Notes: a model not told the origin generated them from the letters alone. Numbered from the stretch's first letter, positions 6,413 through 13,765 are shown. The stretch is DNA of 14,990 nucleotides from a bacterium (GCA_027037705.1 JALVYZ010000085.1:1-14990); one strand, 5' to 3'. Program-made: numbers and translations.

Positions 6413-7447
6413 ATGAAAAGATTATTTTATGTAACAGGTCTTTTTATTCTTATGTTTCTTGCATCATGTGCAAGCAGAATGCAGATGGATGTGAAACCGC
6501 ATAATGTATCATATCAAGAAATCCAAAAGAAGAATATCGCAAAAGTTGTAATTTTACCTTTTTATAACTGTAATATTTCTAAATTTGATAAATTAAATCT
6601 TATTTTATATGATGATTTATCTGATGTTCTAATAAAGCATAATTTTATTCCAGTGCCATATGATGAAATTGTAAGCCTTATTTATAAAAATAGTGAAAGC
6701 GAAGAAGTAAAAATTTCTGATAGTTTATTGGCAGAGCTTAATAATCCTCTATGGTCAAATGAAATGAAAAAAGAAATTGAAAATATAATCTATACTGACG
6801 AAAAATATTATAAAAGCAGAAAGAAAAATTGTACATCTATAGATCAAAATGAAATTATTAATATTGGGGAGAGATATTCTGCTAAATTTGTAATAAAAGC
6901 ATTAATAACTGAATTTGAATTTTTAAATGAAGAAACTTTTAATCCATTTAAAATTGGATTTTTAAATACTCCTGCAAAATTAATTAGTAGAACTATGTAC
7001 GGAAAACCTTCATCTGACAATTGGGGAAAATTTCAAAATATGATAAGTAGTGGTTTACTTGGCGGAATAATTGGTTATAATTTAGGGGAGCCTTTTGATT
7101 CAAGGTCTTATAAAAATGTAAAAGTAGGTCATCCATATTTAGGATATACAATTAGACAAAGAAGTGGTGGGGATAGTGATCATAAATGGAAAAATGGATT
7201 ATTCTGGGGAGGAACTGCAGCATTAAATGGTTTAATTGCGAGTTATAGTGGTGATTTTAAATACCTAAATGTAGGAATTAGATTATATGTTTATGATGTT
7301 GATACAAAACAACTTGTCTGGACAGATAGAGTTAAATTAAGAATTGAACCTGAAAGTATGTATGCTAATGTAAATGAAGATGATTTGATAAATTCTGCTG
7401 TTAAAGAAGGTGTTTCATTATTAATGGCTTCATTTTTTGGTGAATAA
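6413..7447 (+). CDS. Outer-membrane lipoprotein, possible CsgG/LpoB-like fold
   Basis: The 344-residue protein has a clear lipobox (LASC, Cys19) after MKRLF and a hydrophobic run. AAAGGAG (6398-6404) precedes the ATG by 8 bases. The core follows a plan shared by CsgG, LpoB and related envelope lipoproteins: a first strand KVVILPFYN (44-52), a helix with an LIKHNF turn, a segment AKFVIKALITEFE (157-169), and a late strand with YDVDTKQLVW (294-303), like the 'D..TG.VLW' strand of that fold. Between them lies a Gly-rich insert (GLLGGIIG about 214-221, GLFWGGTAALNG about 262-273) that may form membrane-interacting hairpins. CsgG makes a secretion pore for curli and LpoB activates a peptidoglycan synthase; which applies here, if either, cannot be decided. 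It sits between two secreted-protein genes, so an assembly or export role is possible. Fold assignment is tentative; lipoprotein status is solid. Confidence 0.55.
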   Translation: MKRLFYVTGLFILMFLASCASRMQMDVKPHNVSYQEIQKKNIAKVVILPFYNCNISKFDKLNLILYDDLSDVLIKHNFIPVPYDEIVSLIYKNSESEEVKISDSLLAELNNPLWSNEMKKEIENIIYTDEKYYKSRKKNCTSIDQNEIINIGERYSAKFVIKALITEFEFLNEETFNPFKIGFLNTPAKLISRTMYGKPSSDNWGKFQNMISSGLLGGIIGYNLGEPFDSRSYKNVKVGHPYLGYTIRQRSGGDSDHKWKNGLFWGGTAALNGLIASYSGDFKYLNVGIRLYVYDVDTKQLVWTDRVKLRIEPESMYANVNEDDLINSAVKEGVSLLMASFFGE

Positions 7448-7459
7448 TTGGAGGAAAAT

Positions 7460-8956
7460 ATGAAAAAAATAGTTATAAAAACATTATTGTTTTTTATAAT
7501 ATGTTTATTTAATTATAGTTTATACGCTGGAAGTGTAACTCTCTTTCCTTATTCAATTAATTTAAAATTTTATGATGATCAGCCTCAATCATTTAATGTT
7601 GGTATTGGATGTTCTGGATTTTTAACAGATGAAAATGGGGCTTCTAAAGCAAGTTGTTTTATTGTTTCAAACAATGCTGGAGTTACTTTTAATGGAGATG
7701 CGGCATGTAATAAATCAGTAAATGTTAAGGTAGATCCAAATGTTTTATTTTCAAATAATTTTACTATAACAGTATACTGTGCGGATAATGAAACAAGTGG
7801 AACTGACACATTGAATGTTTCTGTGGATCTAACAGAATATTACAATAATTATAGATATAAAGAAATTACTCCAAAAAAATTAATATGGGTTGAACATGTT
7901 TATGGAGATAATGTAACAGATAAAGATAATGTAACAGAAAGTAAAACTACATTAAAGATAGACACTTTGAGTATAAATGTTATTAATTTTGATAATAATT
8001 GGTCTTATGAGACTGATGCAGATTGGCTTGCTATTGGAAAAAGTGGAAATCAATTATTTGTGAAGCCAATAATTGAATTATTTCCATTTAATCAGAAATA
8101 TTTATACACAAAAATTAAAATTTTTGATTCATTTACTACAATGTATTCAGATGTTTATATACTTTTAACTGATACTGATAATAAGTCATTTAATGATAAA
8201 TATAATTTTAAAATTTTTGAATATAATGATTCTAATGGAAACAAAAATAAAGAAGCCTGGAATATTGATAATATGAAAAGGTTATATACTTTTTTTAATA
8301 TATCAAAATATTTTGATTCATCTCAAGATTATTCAAATAAAAAAGAATATCTAACAATCTCATTGGATAATGATAATCAGAATGTATGGGCTTATAATCC
8401 TTCAGATCCAAGGATTTTTATACCAGTCAAAATTAATGGAGTATATGTTCCTGGATGTGATGAAGCATACTTTAGTAAAGGAAAGATTGATATAATACCT
8501 TTTGGTCCATTTACTCTTACAGGATTTACAGGAAGAGTTAATATTAGTGTTAATATTGGGGATAATTATACTGATTCTGAAAATCATCAATTATTTGATT
8601 TATATCTAAGTATTTATGGTATAAAAGGGAAATGGCAGTTATATGATATGTATGAAGGTCAAACATATAAACATCCTAATCTTTTAAATATTTTTAGAGA
8701 TGGAGAGGGGAATATATCTGGTTGTTTTATTGATGAAAATAATCAATGTGTTAAATTTTTAGATGTTTCTTTAGATAATAATTTTAGGTATAGATTAGTT
8801 TTCTATAATGAAGATTACATATTTGAATATGAAGTTTATAACTTAATGGAAACACAGTTAGAAGGTAAGTGGAGATGGTGTAGAAATAATTATTGCCATG
8901 ACTGGGAAAAGTTTTACGGAGTAAAAGTATTAGACTTATTTAATAGTGTATATTAA
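7460..8956 (+). CDS. Secreted beta-rich protein of unknown function
   Basis: The start is the ATG at 7460. The frame opens at a TTG at 7448, but that codon overlaps the ribosome binding site GGAGG (7450-7454), and the signal peptide begins at MKKIVIK, ending LYA at 23. The mature protein, about 475 residues, has four cysteines near the N-terminus and is dominated by alternating hydrophobic and aromatic residues typical of beta-sandwich domains. Residues about 180-206 (WSYETDADWLAIGKSG and the strand LFVKP) resemble the signature of BACON/Ig-like domains, in which a conserved W-L follows a sandwich strand. The C-terminal part (GKWQLYDM, then EGKWRWCRNNYC) looks like a second small barrel or sandwich. 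It starts 12 bases after the lipoprotein stop, so the two are probably cotranscribed. Function is unknown; an extracellular structural or binding role is inferred. Confidence 0.6.
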   Translation: MKKIVIKTLLFFIICLFNYSLYAGSVTLFPYSINLKFYDDQPQSFNVGIGCSGFLTDENGASKASCFIVSNNAGVTFNGDAACNKSVNVKVDPNVLFSNNFTITVYCADNETSGTDTLNVSVDLTEYYNNYRYKEITPKKLIWVEHVYGDNVTDKDNVTESKTTLKIDTLSINVINFDNNWSYETDADWLAIGKSGNQLFVKPIIELFPFNQKYLYTKIKIFDSFTTMYSDVYILLTDTDNKSFNDKYNFKIFEYNDSNGNKNKEAWNIDNMKRLYTFFNISKYFDSSQDYSNKKEYLTISLDNDNQNVWAYNPSDPRIFIPVKINGVYVPGCDEAYFSKGKIDIIPFGPFTLTGFTGRVNISVNIGDNYTDSENHQLFDLYLSIYGIKGKWQLYDMYEGQTYKHPNLLNIFRDGEGNISGCFIDENNQCVKFLDVSLDNNFRYRLVFYNEDYIFEYEVYNLMETQLEGKWRWCRNNYCHDWEKFYGVKVLDLFNSVY

Positions 8957-8978
8957 TTTACCTTTCTAATTAATATTA

Positions 8979-9050
<72 letters not shown>

Positions 9051-9060
9051 AGTTCACTTC

Positions 9061-9089
9061 TTTTTATTAAAAATTAAAAAAATTGTCAA
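9061..9089 (-). promoter_or_regulatory. Probable promoter of tRNA-Gly
   Basis: Read on the minus strand, TTGACA occupies 9089-9084 and, after a 17-bp spacer, TAAAAA occupies 9066-9061 (four of six -10 matches). Transcription would start near 9054, about four bases before the mature tRNA 5' end at 9050. The perfect -35 and spacing support it; the weak -10 limits confidence. I see no equally good plus-strand promoter for pal in 9090-9145; TATTAT at 9116-9121 is a possible -10 without a well-placed -35. Confidence 0.5.
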
Positions 9090-9157
9090 GATAAGTTGAA
9101 TTATTAATTTGAATGTATTATAGTAATTAAACTAAATATATTAATAAGGAGGGGAGA

Positions 9158-9754
9158 ATGAAAAGATTAATTATTTTTTTATTTTTAATATTTTTAGTTT
9201 TTGGTTGTGCTGGCAAAAATAAAAGTACAAAAAGTGTTTATAACAATGGAATTAATGGTGGAAAAAGTGGCAAATCAACTCCTGCTTTTTCTGTTTTTAA
9301 AGGTTCAGAAAAAGGAAAAAGTATAAAATCTGAGTCTTTAGAAGAAGCTAATATAGCAAAATCTAATGAAGAGATTTCTGAAAATGAAGGAAATTTAGAG
9401 AACCAAGGTATAGTTGGTGGATTTCAACTTAGAGATATTCATTTTGATTTTGACAGTGCAATTATAAAACCTCAGGATATCCCTTACCTTGAAAGTCTTG
9501 GAGAGTTTTTACAATCGCATAAAGAATATAAATTAGTGATTGAAGGTCATTGTGATGAAAGAGGTTCTGAAATGTATAATTTGGCATTAGGTCAAAGGAG
9601 AGCTGAATCTGTAAAAAAATTTCTTGTAAATTTAGGAATTAGTCCTGATAGAATCCAAACTATTAGCTATGGGGAGGAAAAGCCAGTAGATCCAAGACAT
9701 AATGAAGAAGCATGGGCAAAAAATAGAAGATGTCATTTTATTTTGGAGAAATGA
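9158..9754 (+). CDS. pal: Peptidoglycan-associated lipoprotein Pal
   Basis: The 198-residue protein has a lipobox VFGC with Cys17, a low-complexity Lys/Ser/Asn/Glu linker (about 18-88), and an OmpA-like peptidoglycan-binding domain at 91-198. The domain shows the Pal hallmarks: IHFDFDSAIIKP at 94-105, LVIEGHCDERG at 126-136 with the Asp and Arg that contact diaminopimelate, a LGQRRAESVK helix, and SYGEEKPVDP before the AWAKNRR motif. Pal ties the outer membrane to the wall and works with the Tol proteins during division; no tol genes are visible here. AAGGAGG (9146-9152) lies 5 bases before the ATG. The stop is separated from the hisH GTG by a single base, so the two are cotranscribed. Confidence 0.93.
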   Translation: MKRLIIFLFLIFLVFGCAGKNKSTKSVYNNGINGGKSGKSTPAFSVFKGSEKGKSIKSESLEEANIAKSNEEISENEGNLENQGIVGGFQLRDIHFDFDSAIIKPQDIPYLESLGEFLQSHKEYKLVIEGHCDERGSEMYNLALGQRRAESVKKFLVNLGISPDRIQTISYGEEKPVDPRHNEEAWAKNRRCHFILEK

Positions 9755-9755
9755 A

Positions 9756-10370
9756 GTGAAGCAGAAAATAGGTTTAATTGATTATGGAATGGGTAATTTA
9801 AGAAGTGTGTCAAAAGCAATTGAAATATCTAATGGAGATGTAAAGATAATTACCGAACCAGATGATATTTTAAAAATGGATAAAATAATTTTACCTGGGG
9901 TGGGTGCAATAAAGGATTGTATTAGGAATTTGGAGAAATATAACTTAGTTGATGCAATAAAAGAATTTATAAAAACTGGGAAATATTTTTTAGGTATATG
10001 TCTGGGGTTTCAAGCTTTATTTGAAGAAAGTACAGAATTTGGACATACAAAAGCCCTTGGAATTATAGAGGGGAAAGTTACAAAATTTGAAAATTTAGGT
10101 AAATTACCTGTGCCTCATATGGGATGGAACAATGTTATTATTAAAAAGAAAACTCCTTTGTTAAATGGGATAGAAGATGGAGATTATTTTTATTTTGCTC
10201 ATTCTTATTTTGTTAATCCAAAAAATGAGAATGATATTATGACAGAAACAGATTATGGTATAAATTTTGTGTCTTCAATTAATAGAGAAAATATTTATGG
10301 AGTTCAGTTTCACCCTGAAAAAAGTCAAAAAAAAGGATTGAGAATTATAAAAAATTTTGTATCTTTGTAG
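9756..10370 (+). CDS. hisH: Imidazole glycerol phosphate synthase glutaminase subunit HisH
   Basis: This class I glutamine amidotransferase supplies ammonia to HisF in the fifth step of histidine synthesis. Starting at GTG 9756 gives 204 residues, the usual family length. An upstream ATG at 9702 in the same frame lies inside pal and would add an unrelated 18-residue head. GGAG (9745-9748) is well placed for the GTG. Visible motifs are IGLIDYGMGNL at 5-15, LPGVGA at 46-51, the nucleophile elbow GICLG with Cys82, PHMGWN at 120-125, and GVQFHPEKS with His186 and Glu188 completing the triad. HisF and other his genes are absent from the window, and its placement between pal and a lipoprotein gene is unusual. 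A HisH-like role in sugar amidation (as in some surface-polysaccharide clusters) is an alternative, but nothing nearby supports it. Confidence 0.9.
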   Translation: MKQKIGLIDYGMGNLRSVSKAIEISNGDVKIITEPDDILKMDKIILPGVGAIKDCIRNLEKYNLVDAIKEFIKTGKYFLGICLGFQALFEESTEFGHTKALGIIEGKVTKFENLGKLPVPHMGWNNVIIKKKTPLLNGIEDGDYFYFAHSYFVNPKNENDIMTETDYGINFVSSINRENIYGVQFHPEKSQKKGLRIIKNFVSL

Positions 10371-10384
10371 ATGGGAGATATCTA

Positions 10385-11020
10385 ATGAAAAAGATATTTA
10401 TTATTTTAATTATTGTTTTTTTATTTTCATGTTCGCATAAAAATATAAAGAAAAATGAAGTTCAAGTTAAAAAGCCAACAAGAGTATATGTTGCACCTTT
10501 TAAATATTTAAAATCTCCAATAGAATTTTCAAATTTAGATATTAAAATAGAAAAAAATATGATTAAATATTCATATAATAATCAGCTTTTAGATCTTATT
10601 GTTAGAGACCTTGCGCAAAAATTTTATATTAAATTAAAAAACCTAAGAAAGGATTACAAGCCTGTTTCAATAGATGATGTTGAAAATGTATTCCAAGTAC
10701 CTATAAATAAAGTATCTAAAAAAGATATAGCAGAAAGATTTAATGTTGATTATATAATTCAAGGATATATAATAAAATTTGTTGAAAGACAGGGTAACAG
10801 CTTTTCTGTAAATGTTCCAGCAGAAGTACATTTTATAATAATAATGAAAGATATTCGTACAAATAAAGTGTTATGGTATAAACAATACCATGAAAAACAG
10901 GAATCTCTTAGTTCAAATTTGTTATATTTTTATAAATTTTTTAAAAGAAAAGGAAAATGGGTAAGTGTTATGGAACTCACTGAATCAGCTTTTAGTAAAA
11001 TAATATTAGAATTACCATGA
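10385..11020 (+). CDS. Lipoprotein of CsgG/LpoB-like or GNA1162-like type
   Basis: The 211-residue protein has a lipobox LFSC with Cys16. It then shows TRVYVAPFKY (32-41), a helix DLIVRDLAQKF, a segment VDYIIQGYII (121-130) and a strand DIRTNKVLWYKQY (156-168). This order of strands (API/AVLPF-type opening, 'A.YI..G.I', 'D..T..VLW') is shared with several envelope lipoproteins including LpoB, CsgG and GNA1162. The fold resembles that proposed for the larger lipoprotein at 6413, although the two are not obviously close relatives. The start has GGGAG 7 to 8 bases upstream. Its last codon overlaps the maf start in an ATGA junction. Role unknown; outer-membrane or periplasmic location is likely. 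Confidence 0.55.
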   Translation: MKKIFIILIIVFLFSCSHKNIKKNEVQVKKPTRVYVAPFKYLKSPIEFSNLDIKIEKNMIKYSYNNQLLDLIVRDLAQKFYIKLKNLRKDYKPVSIDDVENVFQVPINKVSKKDIAERFNVDYIIQGYIIKFVERQGNSFSVNVPAEVHFIIIMKDIRTNKVLWYKQYHEKQESLSSNLLYFYKFFKRKGKWVSVMELTESAFSKIILELP

Positions 11021-11601
11021 AAAATATACAAAAATTAAATTTTATTCTTGCAAGTTCATCTAATAGAAGAATTGAATTATTAAGGTCACTTGAGCTTTAT
11101 TTTGAGATTATTCCCTCTAAAGTTAAAGAAAATTATAATATTGTTGGCTCATCTAAAAAAATTGCTGAAATTAATTCATATAATAAGGCTTATAGTATTT
11201 CTCAAAAATATAAAGATAGGTTAGTAGCTGGTTTTGATACTATAGTTGTTATAAAAAATAAAATATTAGGAAAACCAAAAGATAGAGATGATGCTTATAA
11301 AATGTTAAAAATGTTATCTGGGAATAAACATTTGGTAATTACAGGTTTTTCAATTGTTAATTTAGAAAAAGAAATTAAAATTACAAAGTCAGTTTCAACA
11401 GAAGTATGGTTTAAAAATTTAGATTCAGATGAAATCAACTGGTATTTAAGTACTGAAGAACCTTATGATAAAGCAGGGGCTTATGCTATTCAAGGTAAGG
11501 GCGCTTTTATGGTAAAAAAAATCAATGGATCATATACTAATGTTGTTGGATTACCATTAACAGAATTTATTGAGACATTAAAAGGCTTAATAGATGATTG
11601 A
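11017..11601 (+). CDS. maf: Maf-family nucleoside triphosphate pyrophosphatase
   Basis: Maf proteins hydrolyse non-canonical or pyrimidine nucleoside triphosphates to monophosphates, a house-cleaning role. The 194-residue length is normal. Motifs visible are LASSSNRRIELL at 11-22 (substrate loop with Ser and Arg), VAGFDTIVV at 70-78 with catalytic Asp74 (the Ala before Asp in most relatives is Phe here), GKPKDRDDAYKML at 85-97, HLVITGFSIV, and EPYDKAGAYAIQGKGA at 148-163 followed by GSYTNVVGLPL. The DKAGAYAIQ form is typical of the dTTP/UTP-specific subgroup. The ATG overlaps the preceding TGA, and the stop overlaps yggS by 8 bases, so expression is coupled. Confidence 0.92.
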   Translation: MKNIQKLNFILASSSNRRIELLRSLELYFEIIPSKVKENYNIVGSSKKIAEINSYNKAYSISQKYKDRLVAGFDTIVVIKNKILGKPKDRDDAYKMLKMLSGNKHLVITGFSIVNLEKEIKITKSVSTEVWFKNLDSDEINWYLSTEEPYDKAGAYAIQGKGAFMVKKINGSYTNVVGLPLTEFIETLKGLIDD

Positions 11602-12268
11602 TTATTGTAAAAAAGTCGAAGATATAAAAAAGAGAATAAATATAGCTTTATCTAAATCTCCATATAATCAGACAGTAAAATTAATTGCTGTATCAAAAAC
11701 TTTTCCTTCCGATATTATAAAAAAGGTTTATAATTGTGGCATTTTAGATTTTGGTGAAAATTATGTTCAAGAATTGTTAAAAAAACAGGAAGAATTAAAG
11801 GATTTAAAAATTAAATGGCATTTTATAGGGCATTTACAAAAAAATAAAGCTAAATATATCTTTGATAAAATTGAAATGTTGCATTCATTAGATTCTTTAG
11901 AATTAGCGAAAATTTTAAATAAAAGATTGGAAAACAAGGATTTAAAATTAAAATGTTTAATACAGATTAATATAGGAAATGAACCTAATAAATATGGAAT
12001 AAATATAAATGAGGTAGAGAATTTTTTAAAGGCTATTGAAAATTTTAAAAACATTGAAATAAAGGGTTTTATGTGTATACCTCCTTTTTCAATATATAAG
12101 GAAGATTCAAGAAAATATTACAGAAAAATGAGAGAAATTTTTGAAATGTTTAAAAATGAAAATATTACAGAACTTTCAATGGGAATGAGTAATGATTTTG
12201 AAGTTGCTATTGAAGAAGGAGCTACAATGATAAGGATTGGTACATTAATATTTGGTCAGAGGGTATAA
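11594..12268 (+). CDS. yggS: YggS/PLPBP family pyridoxal-phosphate homeostasis protein
   Basis: This is a single-domain PLP-binding barrel protein resembling the N-terminal domain of alanine racemase but without a second domain, hence non-enzymatic; it buffers vitamin B6 and affects amino-acid balance. Length 224 is typical. Lys35 in LIAVSKTFP is the PLP-linking lysine. Further hallmarks are FGENYVQE, WHFIGHLQKNKAKYI, a LHSLDS segment, IQINIGNEPNKYGI, KGFMCIPPF and the phosphate-binding C-terminal part LSMGMSNDFEVAIEEGATMI with RIGTLIFG. It overlaps maf by 8 bases and is followed after two bases by the coiled-coil gene. Confidence 0.95.
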   Translation: MIDYCKKVEDIKKRINIALSKSPYNQTVKLIAVSKTFPSDIIKKVYNCGILDFGENYVQELLKKQEELKDLKIKWHFIGHLQKNKAKYIFDKIEMLHSLDSLELAKILNKRLENKDLKLKCLIQINIGNEPNKYGININEVENFLKAIENFKNIEIKGFMCIPPFSIYKEDSRKYYRKMREIFEMFKNENITELSMGMSNDFEVAIEEGATMIRIGTLIFGQRV

Positions 12269-12270
12269 TT

Positions 12271-12594
12271 ATGTCGTCAATTTCTATTATGATTATTGTT
12301 TTTTTAAGTTTTTTTATTGTTATTTTGTTTATGTACATAGTTTATTTAAATGGTGAATATAAAAAAATGATAGAACTATATCAAAAGGTTATTTCAGAAC
12401 AGGAAAAATTAGAGAATAAATTTTTAGAATATGAGAAAAAAATTGAAAATTTAAATAAAGAGTTAGCAGAAAAAGAGATAGAAATTCATAAATTAACAGA
12501 AGAAAAAGAAGATTTAAAGGAGAAAATAAAAAAACTTTTAAACCAAAATAAGAAATTAAAAGAAAAATTGAAATCTTTAAAAGAAATGTATTAG
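12271..12594 (+). CDS. Membrane-anchored coiled-coil protein of unknown function
   Basis: The 107-residue protein has one hydrophobic segment at about 5-27 followed by a long charged helix (about 30-105) with heptad-like spacing of Leu and Ile among Glu and Lys, clearly a coiled coil. It starts two bases after the yggS stop, with GAGGG as a weak ribosome binding site inside the end of yggS. Small membrane coiled coils next to yggS are often linked to cell division or envelope organisation, but no FtsB, FtsL or DivIVA signature is visible. The low-complexity sequence gives no family. Being the last gene of the run, it ends just before the rnpB promoter. Confidence 0.6.
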   Translation: MSSISIMIIVFLSFFIVILFMYIVYLNGEYKKMIELYQKVISEQEKLENKFLEYEKKIENLNKELAEKEIEIHKLTEEKEDLKEKIKKLLNQNKKLKEKLKSLKEMY

Positions 12595-12606
12595 TTAGAT
12601 TGATAT

Positions 12607-12635
12607 TTGACAAATAAATTATATAAAACTATAAT
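12607..12635 (+). promoter_or_regulatory. Perfect consensus promoter of rnpB
   Basis: TTGACA (12607-12612), a 17-bp spacer and TATAAT (12630-12635) match the housekeeping consensus completely. The predicted start, about 12641-12642, coincides with the 5' end of helix P1. The promoter sits in the short gap after the coiled-coil gene, so rnpB is transcribed on its own. Confidence 0.9.
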
Positions 12636-12640
12636 ATTTT

Positions 12641-13083
12641 AGGGTGGTCAGGCAGCCGCTCTCTCACAATATGTGAGAGGGAGGAAAGTCCGAACACCAG
12701 AGGGCAGGATGGCAGGTAACACCTGCTGGCAGCAATGCCAGGATAGGGCCACAGAAAACAGACCGCCGAGCACCTACTGGATGTTTAATTCTATATGATA
12801 ATTTTATATTTTGATAAATTTTGAAAAATCATTAAGAGAATTAATAATCAGTAGGTGCTCGGTAAGGGTGAAAAGGTGGGGTAAGAGCCCACCGCATCTC
12901 TGGTAACAGAGATGGCATGGCATCCCCCATCTGGTGCAAGGCCAAATAGGGAGCCGATGGTTGCCCTCACCAATGGCTCCGGGTAGGCCGCTTGAGCCTT
13001 CAGGTGACTGAAGGCCCAGATGAATGGCTGCCACCTCAAAGTTTTAGCTTTGAGGTACAGAATTCGGCTTATAGACCACCCCA
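12641..13083 (+). ncRNA. rnpB: RNase P RNA, bacterial type A
   Basis: This catalytic RNA matures tRNA 5' ends. GGGTGGTC (12642-12649) pairs with GACCACCC (13074-13081) as helix P1. P3 is CTCTCAC/GTGAGAG (12661-12679). Conserved regions follow in order: GAGGAAAGTCCG (from 12681), a GGGCCACAGAAAACAGACCGCC-type block ending about 12767, GGTAAGGGTGAAAAGG (from 12861), GGTGCAAGGCCAAATAGG, GGTAGGCCGCTTGAGCC, and ACAGAATTCGGCTTA (from 13057). P18 (GCCTTCAGGTGACTGAAGGC) and a P19 hairpin (CCTCAAAG/CTTTGAGG) are present. Helix P12 is elongated: CCGAGCACCTACTG (12766-12779) pairs with 12849-12862 and carries a 69-base AT-rich tip. The RNA is much richer in G+C than the genes around it, except in that tip. 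A T-run after P1 (13085-13089) may help end transcription. Confidence 0.97.
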
Positions 13084-13121
13084 TTTTTTGTAAATTATTT
13101 TAAAACAATCTTAATGACTCC

Positions 13122-13150
13122 TCCTGAACCCAGTTCAGGATAACTTTTTT
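13122..13150 (+). terminator. Possible terminator or leader hairpin downstream of rnpB
   Basis: TCCTGAAC (13122-13129), loop CCA and GTTCAGGA (13133-13140) form a perfect 8-bp stem, followed after four bases by TTTTTT (13145-13150). It could end rnpB transcription, or sit in the leader of the flavoprotein gene that starts at 13168. The 4-base gap before the T-run weakens the terminator reading. The remaining gap bases 13084-13121 are AT-rich with nothing recognisable. Confidence 0.5.
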
Positions 13151-13167
13151 ATAGATAAGGAGAAACT

Positions 13168-13725
13168 ATGCTTGTAATGGGAATTAATGGTAGTCCAAGA
13201 AAAGGTAATAGTTATAGATTGCTTGACAATTTTTTAAAAGGAGCAAAAGAGGCAGGATTTGAAACAATTTTAATAGATGCTTGTAAAATAAAAATTACTC
13301 CCTGTCAGGAATGTGGATATTGTTCAAAAGAAGGAATTTGTAGAATTGATGATGAAATGACTAAAATTAGAGAAGATCTTGAAAATGCAAAATATGTTGC
13401 AGTCTGTTCACCTGTTTTCTTTTTCGGTGTAAGTGCTCAAATAAAAGCTTTGATAGATAGATGTCAACCATTATGGGTAAAAAAATATTTATTAAAAAAT
13501 GCAAAATCAAAAAATGATAGAAAAGGTTTCTTTTTTTCAACTGGAGGATTTCATAAAGAAATTACATTCAAAGGAGGAGAATTAATTATAAAAGCTTTTT
13601 TTGATTCTTTAAATGTTGAATATGAAGATAAAATTTTTGTTCCATCAATGGAATTTAAAAATGACATTTTGAAAAGAGAAGATTGCTTAAAAAAGGCTTA
13701 TGAACTGGGAAAAAGTCTAAAATAA
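13168..13725 (+). CDS. Iron-sulfur flavoprotein, NADPH-dependent FMN reductase family
   Basis: The 185-residue protein has the flavodoxin-like FMN-binding start MGINGSPRKGNS (4-15), where the GSPRKGNS loop binds the FMN phosphate. The cysteines in CQECGYCSKEGIC (46-58), spaced C-x2-C-x2-C-x5-C, are the compact cluster motif of the Isf family, which binds a [4Fe-4S] cluster. SPVFFFGVSAQIKALIDR (81-98) is the conserved helix and loop lining the flavin. Isf proteins are electron carriers found mainly in anaerobes and implicated in oxygen or peroxide defence. AAGGAG (13157-13162) lies 5 bases before the ATG. The gene stands alone between rnpB and the convergent tadA; its electron donor is not evident here. 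Specific function beyond flavin redox chemistry is unknown. Confidence 0.88.
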   Translation: MLVMGINGSPRKGNSYRLLDNFLKGAKEAGFETILIDACKIKITPCQECGYCSKEGICRIDDEMTKIREDLENAKYVAVCSPVFFFGVSAQIKALIDRCQPLWVKKYLLKNAKSKNDRKGFFFSTGGFHKEITFKGGELIIKAFFDSLNVEYEDKIFVPSMEFKNDILKREDCLKKAYELGKSLK

Positions 13726-13765
13726 AAGTTATGTTATGTTAAACTTAAAGCAAATTTTATAACTC

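Noticed and set aside
7448-7459. TTG 7448 as the start of the secreted beta-rich protein
   Set aside because: The codon overlaps the GGAGG ribosome binding site; ATG 7460 begins a normal signal peptide.
9702-9755. ATG 9702 as the hisH start
   Set aside because: It lies inside pal and adds 18 residues unlike HisH; GTG 9756 has a well-placed GGAG and gives the normal length.
12804-13084. Two minus-strand open frames across the RNase P RNA
   Set aside because: They lie antisense to a confidently identified rnpB and exist only because the RNA gene is locally G+C-rich; no ribosome binding site or family resemblance.
13726-13765. Bidirectional terminator between the flavoprotein gene and tadA
   Set aside because: AGTTAT and ATAACT can pair but the loop is about 30 bases and the stem is short and AT-only; too weak to call.
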